A DNA stretch of 64,000 nucleotides from Bosea sp. Tri-49. GTDB lineage: Bacteria > Pseudomonadota > Alphaproteobacteria > Rhizobiales > Beijerinckiaceae. The DNA lies in NCBI RefSeq assembly GCF_003952665.1, contig NZ_CP017946.1, positions 3,534,001 through 3,598,000 on the forward strand, read 5' to 3'. Shown here piece after piece: positions 24,568-32,637 of the stretch. The notes below the pieces were generated by a model, which saw only the letters and a list, made by a program, of their open reading frames with translations, ran no database searches and was not told where the DNA came from. Every line of letters begins with the position of its first letter. The stretch's first letter is position 1. Made by a program: the position numbers and the translations under genes.

Positions 24568-25330
24568 GCCTGTCCTCCCGATGGTTCGCGAGTTCCGCGA
24601 TGGCGGCTTCTGCCGCTTCGAAATGCTTGTTCATGGCGGCGAAGGCCGCAGCCGGATCGCCGGCGCGGATCGCCTCGACGACGCGCATATGCCGCTCGAA
24701 GGTGCGCCGCCAATCTTCCTTGGTGCGCTTCTCGCGCGAATTGAAGATCTCCATGACTTCGCGGATCACTGGCCTGAGGCCCCTGATCTGGAAGTCGAGC
24801 AGGCGGTTGCCCGAGGACGCCGCGATGGCCTCATGGAAGTCGAGATCGGCCTCGATCCAGCGCGGCACATGGCCCAGCGCATCCTCCATGCGGGCGAGGA
24901 TCAGGTCGAGCTTCTCGATGTCCTCAGGCGAACGGCGCGCAGCGCTGTGGGCCGCGATCGGCGGCTCGAGAATGCGACGCAGTTCCACCGCCTCGGTCAG
25001 GCCGTTGGCGCGGCCACGCACCGCGAAACGATAGAAGCGATCGAGCGGAGCGGCGTCGAGCGCCTGAATGCGGGTCGGCTTGCCCTGCTGGATATGCACG
25101 ACGCCCATCGCCGCGAGCTGGCGGATGGCCTCACGGGCGATCGGCTTACTGACGCCGAAGGAGGCGGCGATCCGCGTTTCCGATGGCAAGGTGTCGCCCG
25201 GCTTCAGGCGGCCGTCCTGGATCGCCTGGGTGATGCGCTGGATCACGGCGTCGCCCAGCCGCATAGGCACGACGTCGCCACCAGCGAATGGGTCGTCGCT
25301 ACCCAGCAGGGATGAAGCGGCACCGCTCAT
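24539..25330 (-). CDS. GntR family regulator, FadR subfamily
   Basis: This 263-residue protein has an N-terminal winged helix (MRLGDAVIQRITQAIQDGRL, then LPSETRIAASFGVSKPIARE and AIRQLAAMGVVHIQQGKP) and an all-helical FCD effector domain. FCD metal-binding positions are visible as Asp and His in EADLDFHEAIAASSGN and the later His in FERHMRVVEA and MNKHFEAAE. FadR-type regulators with FCD domains usually respond to sugar acids or carboxylates. The gene is divergent from the enolase-superfamily operon and probably controls both arms via the 25386 palindrome. Confidence 0.92.
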   Translation of the reverse strand: MSGAASSLLGSDDPFAGGDVVPMRLGDAVIQRITQAIQDGRLKPGDTLPSETRIAASFGVSKPIAREAIRQLAAMGVVHIQQGKPTRIQALDAAPLDRFYRFAVRGRANGLTEAVELRRILEPPIAAHSAARRSPEDIEKLDLILARMEDALGHVPRWIEADLDFHEAIAASSGNRLLDFQIRGLRPVIREVMEIFNSREKRTKEDWRRTFERHMRVVEAIRAGDPAAAFAAMNKHFEAAEAAIAELANHREDRHEHGDRTEP

Positions 25331-25385
25331 CGATCACCTCCGTTCGATGATCATTGACAGATGCCGCTGAGCTTGGCAACTGTTC

Positions 25386-25402
25386 AACCTATCAGATAAG
25401 TT
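25386..25402. promoter_or_regulatory. imperfect palindrome, candidate FadR/GntR operator
   Basis: The sequence AACCTATCAGATAAGTT is an imperfect 17-bp palindrome: AACyTATC, a central A, and GATArGTT, with one mismatched pair. It lies 24 bases before the start at 25427 and 55 bases before the divergent regulator start. It is the most AT-rich stretch of the intergenic region. A perfect 8-base palindrome ATGATCAT lies nearer the regulator (around 25346-25353). Regulation by the 24539 protein is inferred. Confidence 0.5.
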
Positions 25403-25426
25403 AAGGAGTCAAGAGGACGCCGCTGC

Positions 25427-26554
25427 ATGCCAGCCAGCCGCATCTCGAAGATCATCGCACATCCCTTGCGGGCGACGCTGCCCAAGGTCCAGCGGACGTC
25501 GCAGGGCGACCATCCGGCGATCGAGCTCGTCGTGGTCGAGGTCGAGACCGAAGATGGCACCGTCGGCTTCGGCGAGGGACTCTGCCGCCGAGGCGCGGCT
25601 GGCTATGCCCGTTTCATCGAGGAGGCGCTGGTGCCGCGCCTGATGGGGCGAGATGCGGCCGACCGGCGGGCGCTCTGGAAGGCGATGCGCGCCGCGCTGT
25701 CAGGGCGCCCGGGCGGCCAGATCGTCGAGGCGATCGCGGCGATCGACATCGCGCTCTGGGACATTGCCGGCAAGCAGGCCGGCCTGCCGATCCACAAGCT
25801 GCTCGGCGGCATGGGACGCAACGAGGTCGCGGCCTATGCCTCCTCGATCAACTGGCTCGACGATGCCACCGTCGAGGCCGAGGTCGCCGCAGTGCTCAAG
25901 GCGGGCTTTCGCGAGATCAAGGTCAAGCTCGGCCATCCGCTCCGGGATGCGATCGCCCGCGCCAAGCTCGTCCGCAAGCTCGCCGGCGACGACATCGCCC
26001 TCTATGTCGATGCCAACTGGGCCTACGATGTCGACGACGCGCTGATCGTCGGGCGCGCGCTGGCCGATCTCGATTATGGTTTCTTCGAGGAGCCGATCGC
26101 GCCGCAGGATCGCGAGGGCTATCGCCGTCTCGCCCAGCATCTGCCGATCAGGCTCGCCGCCGGCGAGAGCGATTTCGTCGCCTCGGACGCGCTGATCTCG
26201 CTGCAGGATCGCTCGCTCGGGCTGATCCAGCCGGATGTGACACGCTCGGGCGGCATCAGCGAGACCTGGCGGATTTGCGAGCTCGCCGCCGCCTTCAACA
26301 CCGCTTACGCGCCGCATGTCGGCTGGTCGGGTGCGATCTGCGTCGCTGCCAGCCTGCAGCTCGCCGCCGCGGCCGAGACCTTCCGCACCTTCGAGTGCAT
26401 GGTCTACCAGAACCCGCTGCGCGACGCCTTCACCCATCCGATCGTCGGCGAAGGCTCGCAGCTGGTCGAGGGCAAGCTTTCCGTGCCGCAGGGGCCGGGG
26501 CTTGGTATCGAGATCGACCGCGACGCGCTGGCGCGCTTCAGGATCGCCCGATGA
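25427..26554 (+). CDS. enolase-superfamily enzyme, mandelate racemase subgroup
   Basis: This 375-residue protein has the capping domain and a TIM barrel with all mandelate racemase subgroup residues: the KxK base (Lys165/Lys167 in REIKVKLGHP), metal ligands Asp195 (YVDANWAY), Glu221 (FFEEPIAP) and Glu247 (LAAGESDF), and the His297-Asp270 dyad (YAPHVGW and IQPDVTRSGG). The family removes the alpha proton of a carboxylate; most relatives are acid sugar dehydratases. It is coupled by 4 bases to a permease gene, so its substrate is probably the imported compound. The exact acid sugar cannot be told from the sequence. Confidence 0.92.
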   Translation: MPASRISKIIAHPLRATLPKVQRTSQGDHPAIELVVVEVETEDGTVGFGEGLCRRGAAGYARFIEEALVPRLMGRDAADRRALWKAMRAALSGRPGGQIVEAIAAIDIALWDIAGKQAGLPIHKLLGGMGRNEVAAYASSINWLDDATVEAEVAAVLKAGFREIKVKLGHPLRDAIARAKLVRKLAGDDIALYVDANWAYDVDDALIVGRALADLDYGFFEEPIAPQDREGYRRLAQHLPIRLAAGESDFVASDALISLQDRSLGLIQPDVTRSGGISETWRICELAAAFNTAYAPHVGWSGAICVAASLQLAAAAETFRTFECMVYQNPLRDAFTHPIVGEGSQLVEGKLSVPQGPGLGIEIDRDALARFRIAR

Positions 26555-27426
26555 GCGCCCGCACCCCTCTCTCCGCGATCGCGCTGGTCTCGCCGGTCCA
26601 GTTGATGATCGGCGGCATCATCTTCCTGCCGGCGATTTACGTCTTCTGGCTCAGCCTCAACCAGTCCTCCTTCGGTCAGGCGGCGAGCTTCGTCGGCTTC
26701 GCCAACTACGCCAAGGTGCTGGGCGATGCCTATTTCTGGAAGGCGCTGCTCAACACGGTGATCGTCGTCGCCGTCGTGGTGCATGTCGAATTGCTGCTCG
26801 GCCTCGGCATGGCGCTGTTTTTCGCCTCGGGCGTGCCGTTCCGGCCGCTGCTGCTGGCGATCGTGCTCGCGCCCTATGCCGTCAGCGAGGTCTCGGCGGT
26901 GGTGATGTGGCGCTTCCTGTTCGAGCCGGATGTCGGAATGATGAGCCGGCTCCTGATGTCGCTCGGCTTGCCGCCGATCGAATGGGCGGTGAACCCGAGC
27001 CATGGCCTCGCCATGGTCAGCCTGCTCTCGATCTGGCTGCACCTGCCCTTCAGCTTCATCATCCTCTATGCGGCGAGGCTCTCGATCCCCGGCGATCTCT
27101 ACGAAGCCGCGGCGATCGACGGCGCCTCGCCCTGGACCTCGTTTCGCCGAATCACGCTGCCTTTGCTGATGCCGGCGCTGCTGATCGCCGCGCTGTTCCG
27201 CTACATCTTCGCCTTCCGCCTGTTCTCCGAGGTCTGGCTGATGACCGGCGGCGGCCCGGCCCGCTCGACCGAGGTGATGGCGGTCTATCTCTATCTCGAG
27301 GCCTTCCGCTACAACGCCTTCGGCCCGGCCGCCGCCACCGGCTGGCTGCTGGTGCTCGCCTCGCTCCTGCTCGCGCTGTTCTACCTGCGTGGGCTCTACA
27401 GGGAGATGTTCGGCAAGCATGCCTAA
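26551..27426 (+). CDS. sugar-type ABC transporter permease (MalF/UgpA-like)
   Basis: ATG 26551 overlaps the upstream stop in an ATGA junction and gives 291 residues; a longer frame upstream only reads through the previous gene. Six membrane segments are predicted, with the EAA loop DLYEAAAIDGASPWTSFRRI at about residues 182-201. It forms one half of a transmembrane channel with the 27419 protein. No ATPase gene occurs in this cluster on either strand. Confidence 0.93.
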   Translation: MSARTPLSAIALVSPVQLMIGGIIFLPAIYVFWLSLNQSSFGQAASFVGFANYAKVLGDAYFWKALLNTVIVVAVVVHVELLLGLGMALFFASGVPFRPLLLAIVLAPYAVSEVSAVVMWRFLFEPDVGMMSRLLMSLGLPPIEWAVNPSHGLAMVSLLSIWLHLPFSFIILYAARLSIPGDLYEAAAIDGASPWTSFRRITLPLLMPALLIAALFRYIFAFRLFSEVWLMTGGGPARSTEVMAVYLYLEAFRYNAFGPAAATGWLLVLASLLLALFYLRGLYREMFGKHA

Positions 27427-28246
27427 GCTCCTGCGCTCCCTGCTCAAGCTCGTCGGCGTCCTCGCGATCGTCGCCTGGTCGCTCGTGCCGATCGGCTTGA
27501 TCGCGTTGTCGTCCTTCAAGGCCGACCGCGACATCTTCTCGACCTCCAGCACCTTCTCGTTCATGCCGACCCTGGCGAACTATGAGGCGCTCTGGAGCCG
27601 CTGGGGCGATTTCTTCTTCGGGCTGTGGAACAGCTTCCTGGTCACGGTCGGCGCCACCGTGCTCGCCGTCGCCGTCTCGCTGCTCGCCGGCTTCGCCTAT
27701 TCGCGCTTCGCCTCGAAGGGCCTGCAGGCCTCGGCCTTCTTCCTGATCTTCATCCGGCTGGTCCCGCCGATCGTGATCACGCTGCCGCTCTTTCCGGTGG
27801 TGAACTGGCTCGGCCTCAACGACACGCATTTCGTGCTGATCGTGCTCTACGCCACCTTCTTCGTCTCGCTCGGGACGGTGGTGATGCGCACCTTCATCGA
27901 CCAGATCCCGCGCGAGCTCGACGAGGCCGCGATGATGGACGGCGCTTCGCAGTTCCAGATCATCATGCGCGTGATCCTGCCGATGGCGGCGCAGGGCATG
28001 CTGGCGGTCTCGGTCTTCGTCATCGTCTACGCCTGGAACGAGTTCCTCTTCGCCTTCATCTTCACCACGACCAAGGCAAAGACCGCGCCGCTGGTGATCT
28101 CCGAGATGATCGGCGCCGTCGAAGGCGTCGAATGGGGCGTGCTCTTTGCCGCCTCGACCGTGCAACTCGTGCCGGTGCTCGCCTTCGTCATCCTCATGCA
28201 GAAGCACCTCGTCGCGGGCCTGACCGCCGGCGCGGTGAAAGGGTAG
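27419..28246 (+). CDS. sugar-type ABC transporter permease (MalG/UgpE-like)
   Basis: Starting at ATG 27419, which overlaps the previous gene by 8 bases, gives 275 residues. It has six membrane segments and the EAA loop ELDEAAMMDGASQFQIIMRV at about residues 167-186. The C-terminus QKHLVAGLTAGAVKG is the usual MalG-type tail. It pairs with the 26551 permease and is followed within 4 bases by a protein of unknown function. The EAA loop shows it needs an ATPase, which must come from elsewhere in the genome. Confidence 0.93.
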   Translation: MPKLLRSLLKLVGVLAIVAWSLVPIGLIALSSFKADRDIFSTSSTFSFMPTLANYEALWSRWGDFFFGLWNSFLVTVGATVLAVAVSLLAGFAYSRFASKGLQASAFFLIFIRLVPPIVITLPLFPVVNWLGLNDTHFVLIVLYATFFVSLGTVVMRTFIDQIPRELDEAAMMDGASQFQIIMRVILPMAAQGMLAVSVFVIVYAWNEFLFAFIFTTTKAKTAPLVISEMIGAVEGVEWGVLFAASTVQLVPVLAFVILMQKHLVAGLTAGAVKG

Positions 28247-28250
28247 GATC

Positions 28251-29135
28251 ATGACCCAGCTCGACGACATGCGCCGCGCGATTCGCGAGGCCGATCCGCA
28301 GCTCAGCCGCTTCGACCCGCTGCCCCGCATCATCTGCCTCGACGATTTCGACCGCGGCATGTGCGGCTGGACCCAGCTCGTCGGCAATTACGAGGACAGC
28401 CTCGACGCGATGCTGCCGGGCTATGCCCAGCACAGCCAAGCCATGCTCTCGACCTTACCGAACTGGGATTTCGGCTCGCATGGCGGCGTCGACGGCTCCT
28501 ATGCGCTGAAGATCGCGACACGGCCGAAGAAGGGCGCGCAGAACGTCGCGATCAAGCGCCTGACCTTCCGCAAGCCGGGGCCTATCCGGCTCGAGGCCTA
28601 TTTCACCTTCAAGCCCGAGGCGACCGATCTGCAGCTCTCGGAGACCGATATCCGCTCCTTCGGCTTCCTCTACGATCTCCAGATCGGCGACAGCTCAGGG
28701 CCGGGCGACCGCGTCATGCCGCATCTGCGCTTCCTCAACGCGCAAGACGGCAAGCACCTGCAGAAATGGCAGTTCAAGCGCAAGACGACGCCGATCAAGC
28801 CGATCGGCAATGCCGGCAAGACGATCACGCACTACCATCTCGCGCCCGATGACTGGGAAGACCTGCCGGGCGGCGAGCAGCGGCTCTGCTACAACGAGAT
28901 CCCGACCAAGGTGAACTGGCACTATCTGCGCTTCGACTTCGACCTCGGCTCGATGCAGGCGACCAGATTTCAGGTCAACGACCGCGTCTTCGCCATGGAC
29001 GGTTTTGACTGCATCCGCATCCCCGCGATGAAGAACCTCTGGTGCATGCTCAACCTCTGCTTCTTCGCCGAGACCGACACCGACAAGCGCGCCTTCGCCT
29101 ATCTCGATTCCGTCTGCCTGTCGGGAGAGTTCTGA
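28251..29135 (+). CDS. conserved protein of unknown function (DUF6772-like)
   Basis: This 294-residue protein has no signal peptide or membrane segment, so it is likely cytosolic. It resembles what I recall as the DUF6772 family, but this is from memory and should be tested. It alternates predicted beta strands (IRLEAYFTFKPEATDLQLSE, HYLRFDFDLG, RFQVNDRVFAMDG) with many aromatic residues (YHLAPDDWEDLPGGEQ), which suggests a beta-sandwich or jelly-roll, perhaps a carbohydrate-binding or hydrolytic fold. It follows the permease within 4 bases and couples to the next small gene by TGATG. A role in processing the imported compound is inferred from context only. Confidence 0.75.
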   Translation: MTQLDDMRRAIREADPQLSRFDPLPRIICLDDFDRGMCGWTQLVGNYEDSLDAMLPGYAQHSQAMLSTLPNWDFGSHGGVDGSYALKIATRPKKGAQNVAIKRLTFRKPGPIRLEAYFTFKPEATDLQLSETDIRSFGFLYDLQIGDSSGPGDRVMPHLRFLNAQDGKHLQKWQFKRKTTPIKPIGNAGKTITHYHLAPDDWEDLPGGEQRLCYNEIPTKVNWHYLRFDFDLGSMQATRFQVNDRVFAMDGFDCIRIPAMKNLWCMLNLCFFAETDTDKRAFAYLDSVCLSGEF

Positions 29136-29470
29136 TGCTGCCCGAGAACCTGACCGCCGTCGTCGCCCGCAACGAGAGCTGGACCGGGACAAGCGCGAGC
29201 GAGCCCTACGAGGCCGGCTGGGCCAAGGAAGCCATCGTCTTCGTGCGGGCGTTGAAGCAGCCGAAGGGATCGTTGCCGAAGGCCCGCATCGAGATCTCCG
29301 CCGACGGCATGCACTGGTGCGCCGAGGGCTCGGAGTTTGCGCTGCCTGCAGCGAAGGACGCGGTGACCTTCCAGCGCCTCGCCCATTTCGGCAATTTCGT
29401 GCGCGTTGCCGCGACGCTGCCTGAGGGCGCCGAGATCACCGTGCTGGTGACGCTGCATCTGAAGGCCTGA
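29135..29470 (+). CDS. small protein of unknown function
   Basis: ATG 29135 overlaps the upstream stop by one base and gives 111 residues without signal peptide. It reads as a compact beta protein (AIVFVRALKQPKG, ARIEISADGMHWCAEG, FVRVAATLPEGAEITVLVTL) and may be a one-domain immunoglobulin-like or discoidin-like fold; the phrase EISADGMHWCAEG resembles beta strands seen in such domains. I cannot name a family. It is the last gene of the FadR-regulated plus-strand operon and is probably a partner of the 28251 protein. It ends 30 bases before the convergent SIP gene. Confidence 0.7.
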   Translation: MLPENLTAVVARNESWTGTSASEPYEAGWAKEAIVFVRALKQPKGSLPKARIEISADGMHWCAEGSEFALPAAKDAVTFQRLAHFGNFVRVAATLPEGAEITVLVTLHLKA

Positions 29471-29500
29471 AGCGGAGGTCGACCTTATCGCCAAACGCGC

Positions 29501-30613
29501 TCAAGCAGCCTTTGCGGCCTGCTTCTTCTCCGCCATGTGCTGTTCCTCGGCGAGACCGGAGCGCCAGTAGCTGACGACGAGATGAGCATCGATGTCGGGG
29601 CGCAGATGCCGACGCGCCACAGCACGGATCTCGCGGAAAGCCGCATGCTCGCAGGCAGCCCAGAGATAGAGGCTGCCCTCGCCCACCGGCCAGTCGAGCG
29701 TCGCCAGCGCGTCGGTCAGCAGAGTCGTGGAGCCGGGCGCCGCGCCATCGCGATGGAGCCAGCGGGCATCGAACCCTTCCGGCAGCGGCAGGGCCTGACG
29801 CTCATTCGCGTCGGCGACCTCGATCAGCGCAAGCCCGCTCGCTTGCCTCGGCAAGTTTGCCAGCATGCGCGCCAGCGCCGGTAGCCCGGTCTCGTCGGCG
29901 ACGAAGAGGTAGCGATCGGCCTGCTTCAGGCCGCGCCCACCCGGGCCTGCCATGCCGATCCGGTCGCCGATATTCACGCCGGCGGCGAAGGCCGAGCCCG
30001 GACCGGCATCGTCATGCAGCACGAAATCGATGGCGAGCGTGCCGGCCGCGACATCGATCTCGCGGATCGTATATTTGCGGATCGCCGGCCGCTGCTCCGG
30101 CGGCGGCGATTGCAGCAGGCCATCCGCCCCGATCATTGGCCAGACCGGTTCAGCGAGGCCCGCCGGCGGAATGAAGAGACGCACATGCAGCGCCTCCAGC
30201 GAGTCGTAGCGGGCGAGGTCGTCGCCGCGGAAGCGGATGCGGCGCATATGCGGCGTCAGCTGCTCGACGCCGGTCACGGTCAGCACCCGGAAATCGGGCG
30301 GCAGCATCGGCTCGGCGCCGTCACCACTCCAGCGGATCGCCGGCGCGGCGCCTTCGGGCGAGAACTCGACGACATGGCTCGCGATCACAAGCTTCATGCC
30401 CTGAACGCCGGCGAGATCGACCGCCTCGACGACGACGGACAGCGCACCCGGCACCGCGCTCAGCTCGGCCCGGCTGTCACCGAGGCCGATCGTCGTCACG
30501 CCATCGGCCTCGCTCACCTTAGCCTCATGCTCGAGCAGGTGCGCGCAAAGCGGCTGCAGCACGGCTGCGGGATCGGGCAAGGCGATACGCGTTTCGGCGC
30601 GAAGCATGGTCAT
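29501..30613 (-). CDS. siderophore-interacting flavoprotein reductase with N-terminal DUF2218
   Basis: This 370-residue protein carries a DUF2218-like domain (about residues 3-95, opening MLRAETRIALPDPAAVL) fused to a SIP-type FAD-binding domain (MRRIRFRGDDLARYD, then RKYTIREIDVAAGTLAIDFV, where RxYT binds FAD) and a C-terminal NAD(P)H-binding half (YLFVADETGLPALARMLANL, then LYLWAACEHAAFREIRAV). SIP proteins reduce ferric siderophores in the cytosol to release iron. It lies at the end of the minus-strand siderophore operon, 29 bases after the binding-protein gene. The fusion is a known arrangement in proteobacteria. Confidence 0.92.
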   Translation of the reverse strand: MTMLRAETRIALPDPAAVLQPLCAHLLEHEAKVSEADGVTTIGLGDSRAELSAVPGALSVVVEAVDLAGVQGMKLVIASHVVEFSPEGAAPAIRWSGDGAEPMLPPDFRVLTVTGVEQLTPHMRRIRFRGDDLARYDSLEALHVRLFIPPAGLAEPVWPMIGADGLLQSPPPEQRPAIRKYTIREIDVAAGTLAIDFVLHDDAGPGSAFAAGVNIGDRIGMAGPGGRGLKQADRYLFVADETGLPALARMLANLPRQASGLALIEVADANERQALPLPEGFDARWLHRDGAAPGSTTLLTDALATLDWPVGEGSLYLWAACEHAAFREIRAVARRHLRPDIDAHLVVSYWRSGLAEEQHMAEKKQAAKAA

Positions 30614-30642
30614 GGGAATTGTCCTGTCGCGGCCCTGGAGGC

Positions 30643-31782
30643 TCAGGGCTTTGCCTGGCCGGCGCTCTCGATCCAGAGCGGACCGTCGAGCGGGATCGCC
30701 GAGAAACGGTTGGATATCTCAGACAGCGTCGCCTGCGGGTCGACATCGGCGAAGCGATCCGGGTGGAACCATTTCGCCAATCGCTCGATGGCGACGATGT
30801 GGAGCGGGGTGTCGTTGAACAGCTGCCAGAGCCCGTAAGCGCGGCGATTGCGTACCGCTGCGAGCGCAGCGATGCCGGGCCGTTCCAGCAGGGCAGCGAA
30901 GCTCTGCGCTGAGGTCTCGCGGGGGACGCCTAGTCCGAGAACGAGACCGCCCAGCTTGGCCAGATGCGTCCCACCGGTCGCGACATAGATCGCGGGATCG
31001 GCGGCCAGGAGCTGCTCGAGGCTGATCTGCCCGGTCGCGCCCGGCAGGATCGCGGCGGCGATGTTGCGGCCGCCAGCTGCGGTGATGAAGTCGTCGAACG
31101 TGCCTTTGCCCGGCGTCGGGCAGCAATCGAAGCCGCCGGCATGGGCATGCATGAAGACAGCCGGACGCTCCGCGCTGCGCACGCGCTCCTCGATCAGGTG
31201 CCGGCGCTCCTCGTAGAAGCGGATATAGGCCTCGGCCTGGCCCTCGCGGCCGATCAGCTTGCCGAGGATGCGCAGGCTCGGCAGCGTGTCGCGCATCGGC
31301 TGCAGGTAGAAATCGACGACGGCGACCTTGATGCCGGCCGCCTCGAAACGCTGAACGAGATCGCCCGGTCCGCGCCGCGTACCGGCGAGCGACGAGCTGA
31401 GGATCACCAAGTCCGGTGACAGCGACACCGTCTTCTCGAAGGAGAAGCCGTCCGGCGTCGCGCCATCGCCGACGGTCGGCACAGACTCGATCACCGGGAA
31501 CTTGGCGAGGTAGCGGGCATAGGCGTCAGGATTCTGGCGGCGATGATCGGCGCCCCAGCCGGCCAGCAGGCTGATCGGGTCAGGATGGATCAGGCCGAGG
31601 GCGTTGAGCTGGCGTCCTTGCGCCAGCACGATCCGCTTCGCCGGGCCGGGTAAGGTAACGCTGCGCCCGAGCAGATCGGTGACCGTGATCGGCTCGGCGA
31701 TCGCTGCACTCGCCAGAATGGGGAGCAGCAGAACGACGGCGAGCAGCAGGCGTGTCGCAAGCCGCAGTGAGGAAGCGATCAT
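30643..31782 (-). CDS. periplasmic iron-siderophore-binding protein (FepB/BtuF fold)
   Basis: ATG 31782 overlaps the stop of the esterase gene (ATGA) and gives 379 residues with a Sec signal ending ILASAAIAEP. A longer frame exists upstream, but it reads through the esterase gene. The mature start ITVTDLLGRSVTLPGPAKRI is typical of class III binding proteins for siderophores and haem. The Cys pair in GGFDCCPTPGKGTF is unusual and may form a disulphide with another Cys or bind metal. It should bring a ferric siderophore to an ABC transporter, but no FecCD permease or ATPase gene is present in the window. Confidence 0.88.
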   Translation of the reverse strand: MIASSLRLATRLLLAVVLLLPILASAAIAEPITVTDLLGRSVTLPGPAKRIVLAQGRQLNALGLIHPDPISLLAGWGADHRRQNPDAYARYLAKFPVIESVPTVGDGATPDGFSFEKTVSLSPDLVILSSSLAGTRRGPGDLVQRFEAAGIKVAVVDFYLQPMRDTLPSLRILGKLIGREGQAEAYIRFYEERRHLIEERVRSAERPAVFMHAHAGGFDCCPTPGKGTFDDFITAAGGRNIAAAILPGATGQISLEQLLAADPAIYVATGGTHLAKLGGLVLGLGVPRETSAQSFAALLERPGIAALAAVRNRRAYGLWQLFNDTPLHIVAIERLAKWFHPDRFADVDPQATLSEISNRFSAIPLDGPLWIESAGQAKP

Positions 31783-32630
31783 GCCGGGACCTTTCCGCCA
31801 TCGCCGAGGGTGAAAGCGACGCCACGTGACAGCATGGCCGGGAGGACCGAGATATGGTTCTCGCCGGTGAAGACGAAGTGCTCGCAATCGACACGCCCGC
31901 ATGCCGTCAGCACCTCTGCCATTTCGGCAGCATTGTCGATCATGCGGGCCATGCGCAGCCGCGCAGCCCGCTGCGGATCGCGTCGCTCGTCGCTGCTCTG
32001 CTCCTCGCCGCCGACGGTGATCAGCAGGCGTGGCAAGGCCGTCGTCGCGGGCGAATTCAGGAAGCGCTCGCGCGTAGCGAGGATGGTGCGCTCGTCCCAC
32101 CAGATCGACGGGCTGCCGGCGACATGGCTGCGGAACAGGCCCGGGCGCGCGAACAGCGCGTGCAGCGCGAACAACCCGCCGAAGGAATGGCCGACCAGCG
32201 ACAGGTGCGCGCGATCGACAGGCGCGAGCCCTTCGATCAGGGTGAGGATTTCGCCGGCGATCAGATCGAGGAAGCGGTCGGCACCGCCGTCCGTCGGCAA
32301 GAGGTCTTGCCGGCGCCGCTCGGCATCGAAGGGCGCAGCCCCGGGATAGCCGATGCCGAGGATGATCGCTGGGCTGACGCCCGTCACCTCGGTCCGGCCA
32401 GCCTGCAGCCGTGCAGCGGACAACGCCGTCGCAAACAGCGCATCACCGTCGACGAGAACCAACACCGGGAAGCCGCTGGCCGGGGCCAGCTCGGGCGGGA
32501 TCGCGACCAGCAGCCGGTACTCGGCTCCTCCTGGCGAGGTGAAGGCGAGGCTGTGCGTGTGCGGCAGCTCGACCGGCCGGAGCGCCGGGGCTGGATATCC
32601 CTCGAAGGCAAATCGTTCCGGCCGCAGCAT
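31779..32630 (-). CDS. alpha/beta hydrolase, siderophore esterase-like (IroE/Fes type)
   Basis: ATG 32630 gives 283 residues; the frame is open 90 bases further upstream into the receptor gene, without protein-like content. The nucleophile elbow GHSFGGLFALHAL (about residues 148-160) and the final His of FTGENHISVLPAML fit the esterase-D / IroE family. These enzymes hydrolyse the backbone of catecholate siderophores to release iron. No clear signal peptide is seen, so a cytosolic location is likely. It lies 7 bases after the TonB receptor gene and overlaps the binding-protein start. Confidence 0.88.
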   Translation of the reverse strand: MLRPERFAFEGYPAPALRPVELPHTHSLAFTSPGGAEYRLLVAIPPELAPASGFPVLVLVDGDALFATALSAARLQAGRTEVTGVSPAIILGIGYPGAAPFDAERRRQDLLPTDGGADRFLDLIAGEILTLIEGLAPVDRAHLSLVGHSFGGLFALHALFARPGLFRSHVAGSPSIWWDERTILATRERFLNSPATTALPRLLITVGGEEQSSDERRDPQRAARLRMARMIDNAAEMAEVLTACGRVDCEHFVFTGENHISVLPAMLSRGVAFTLGDGGKVPA

Positions 32631-32637
32631 CCCGCCC

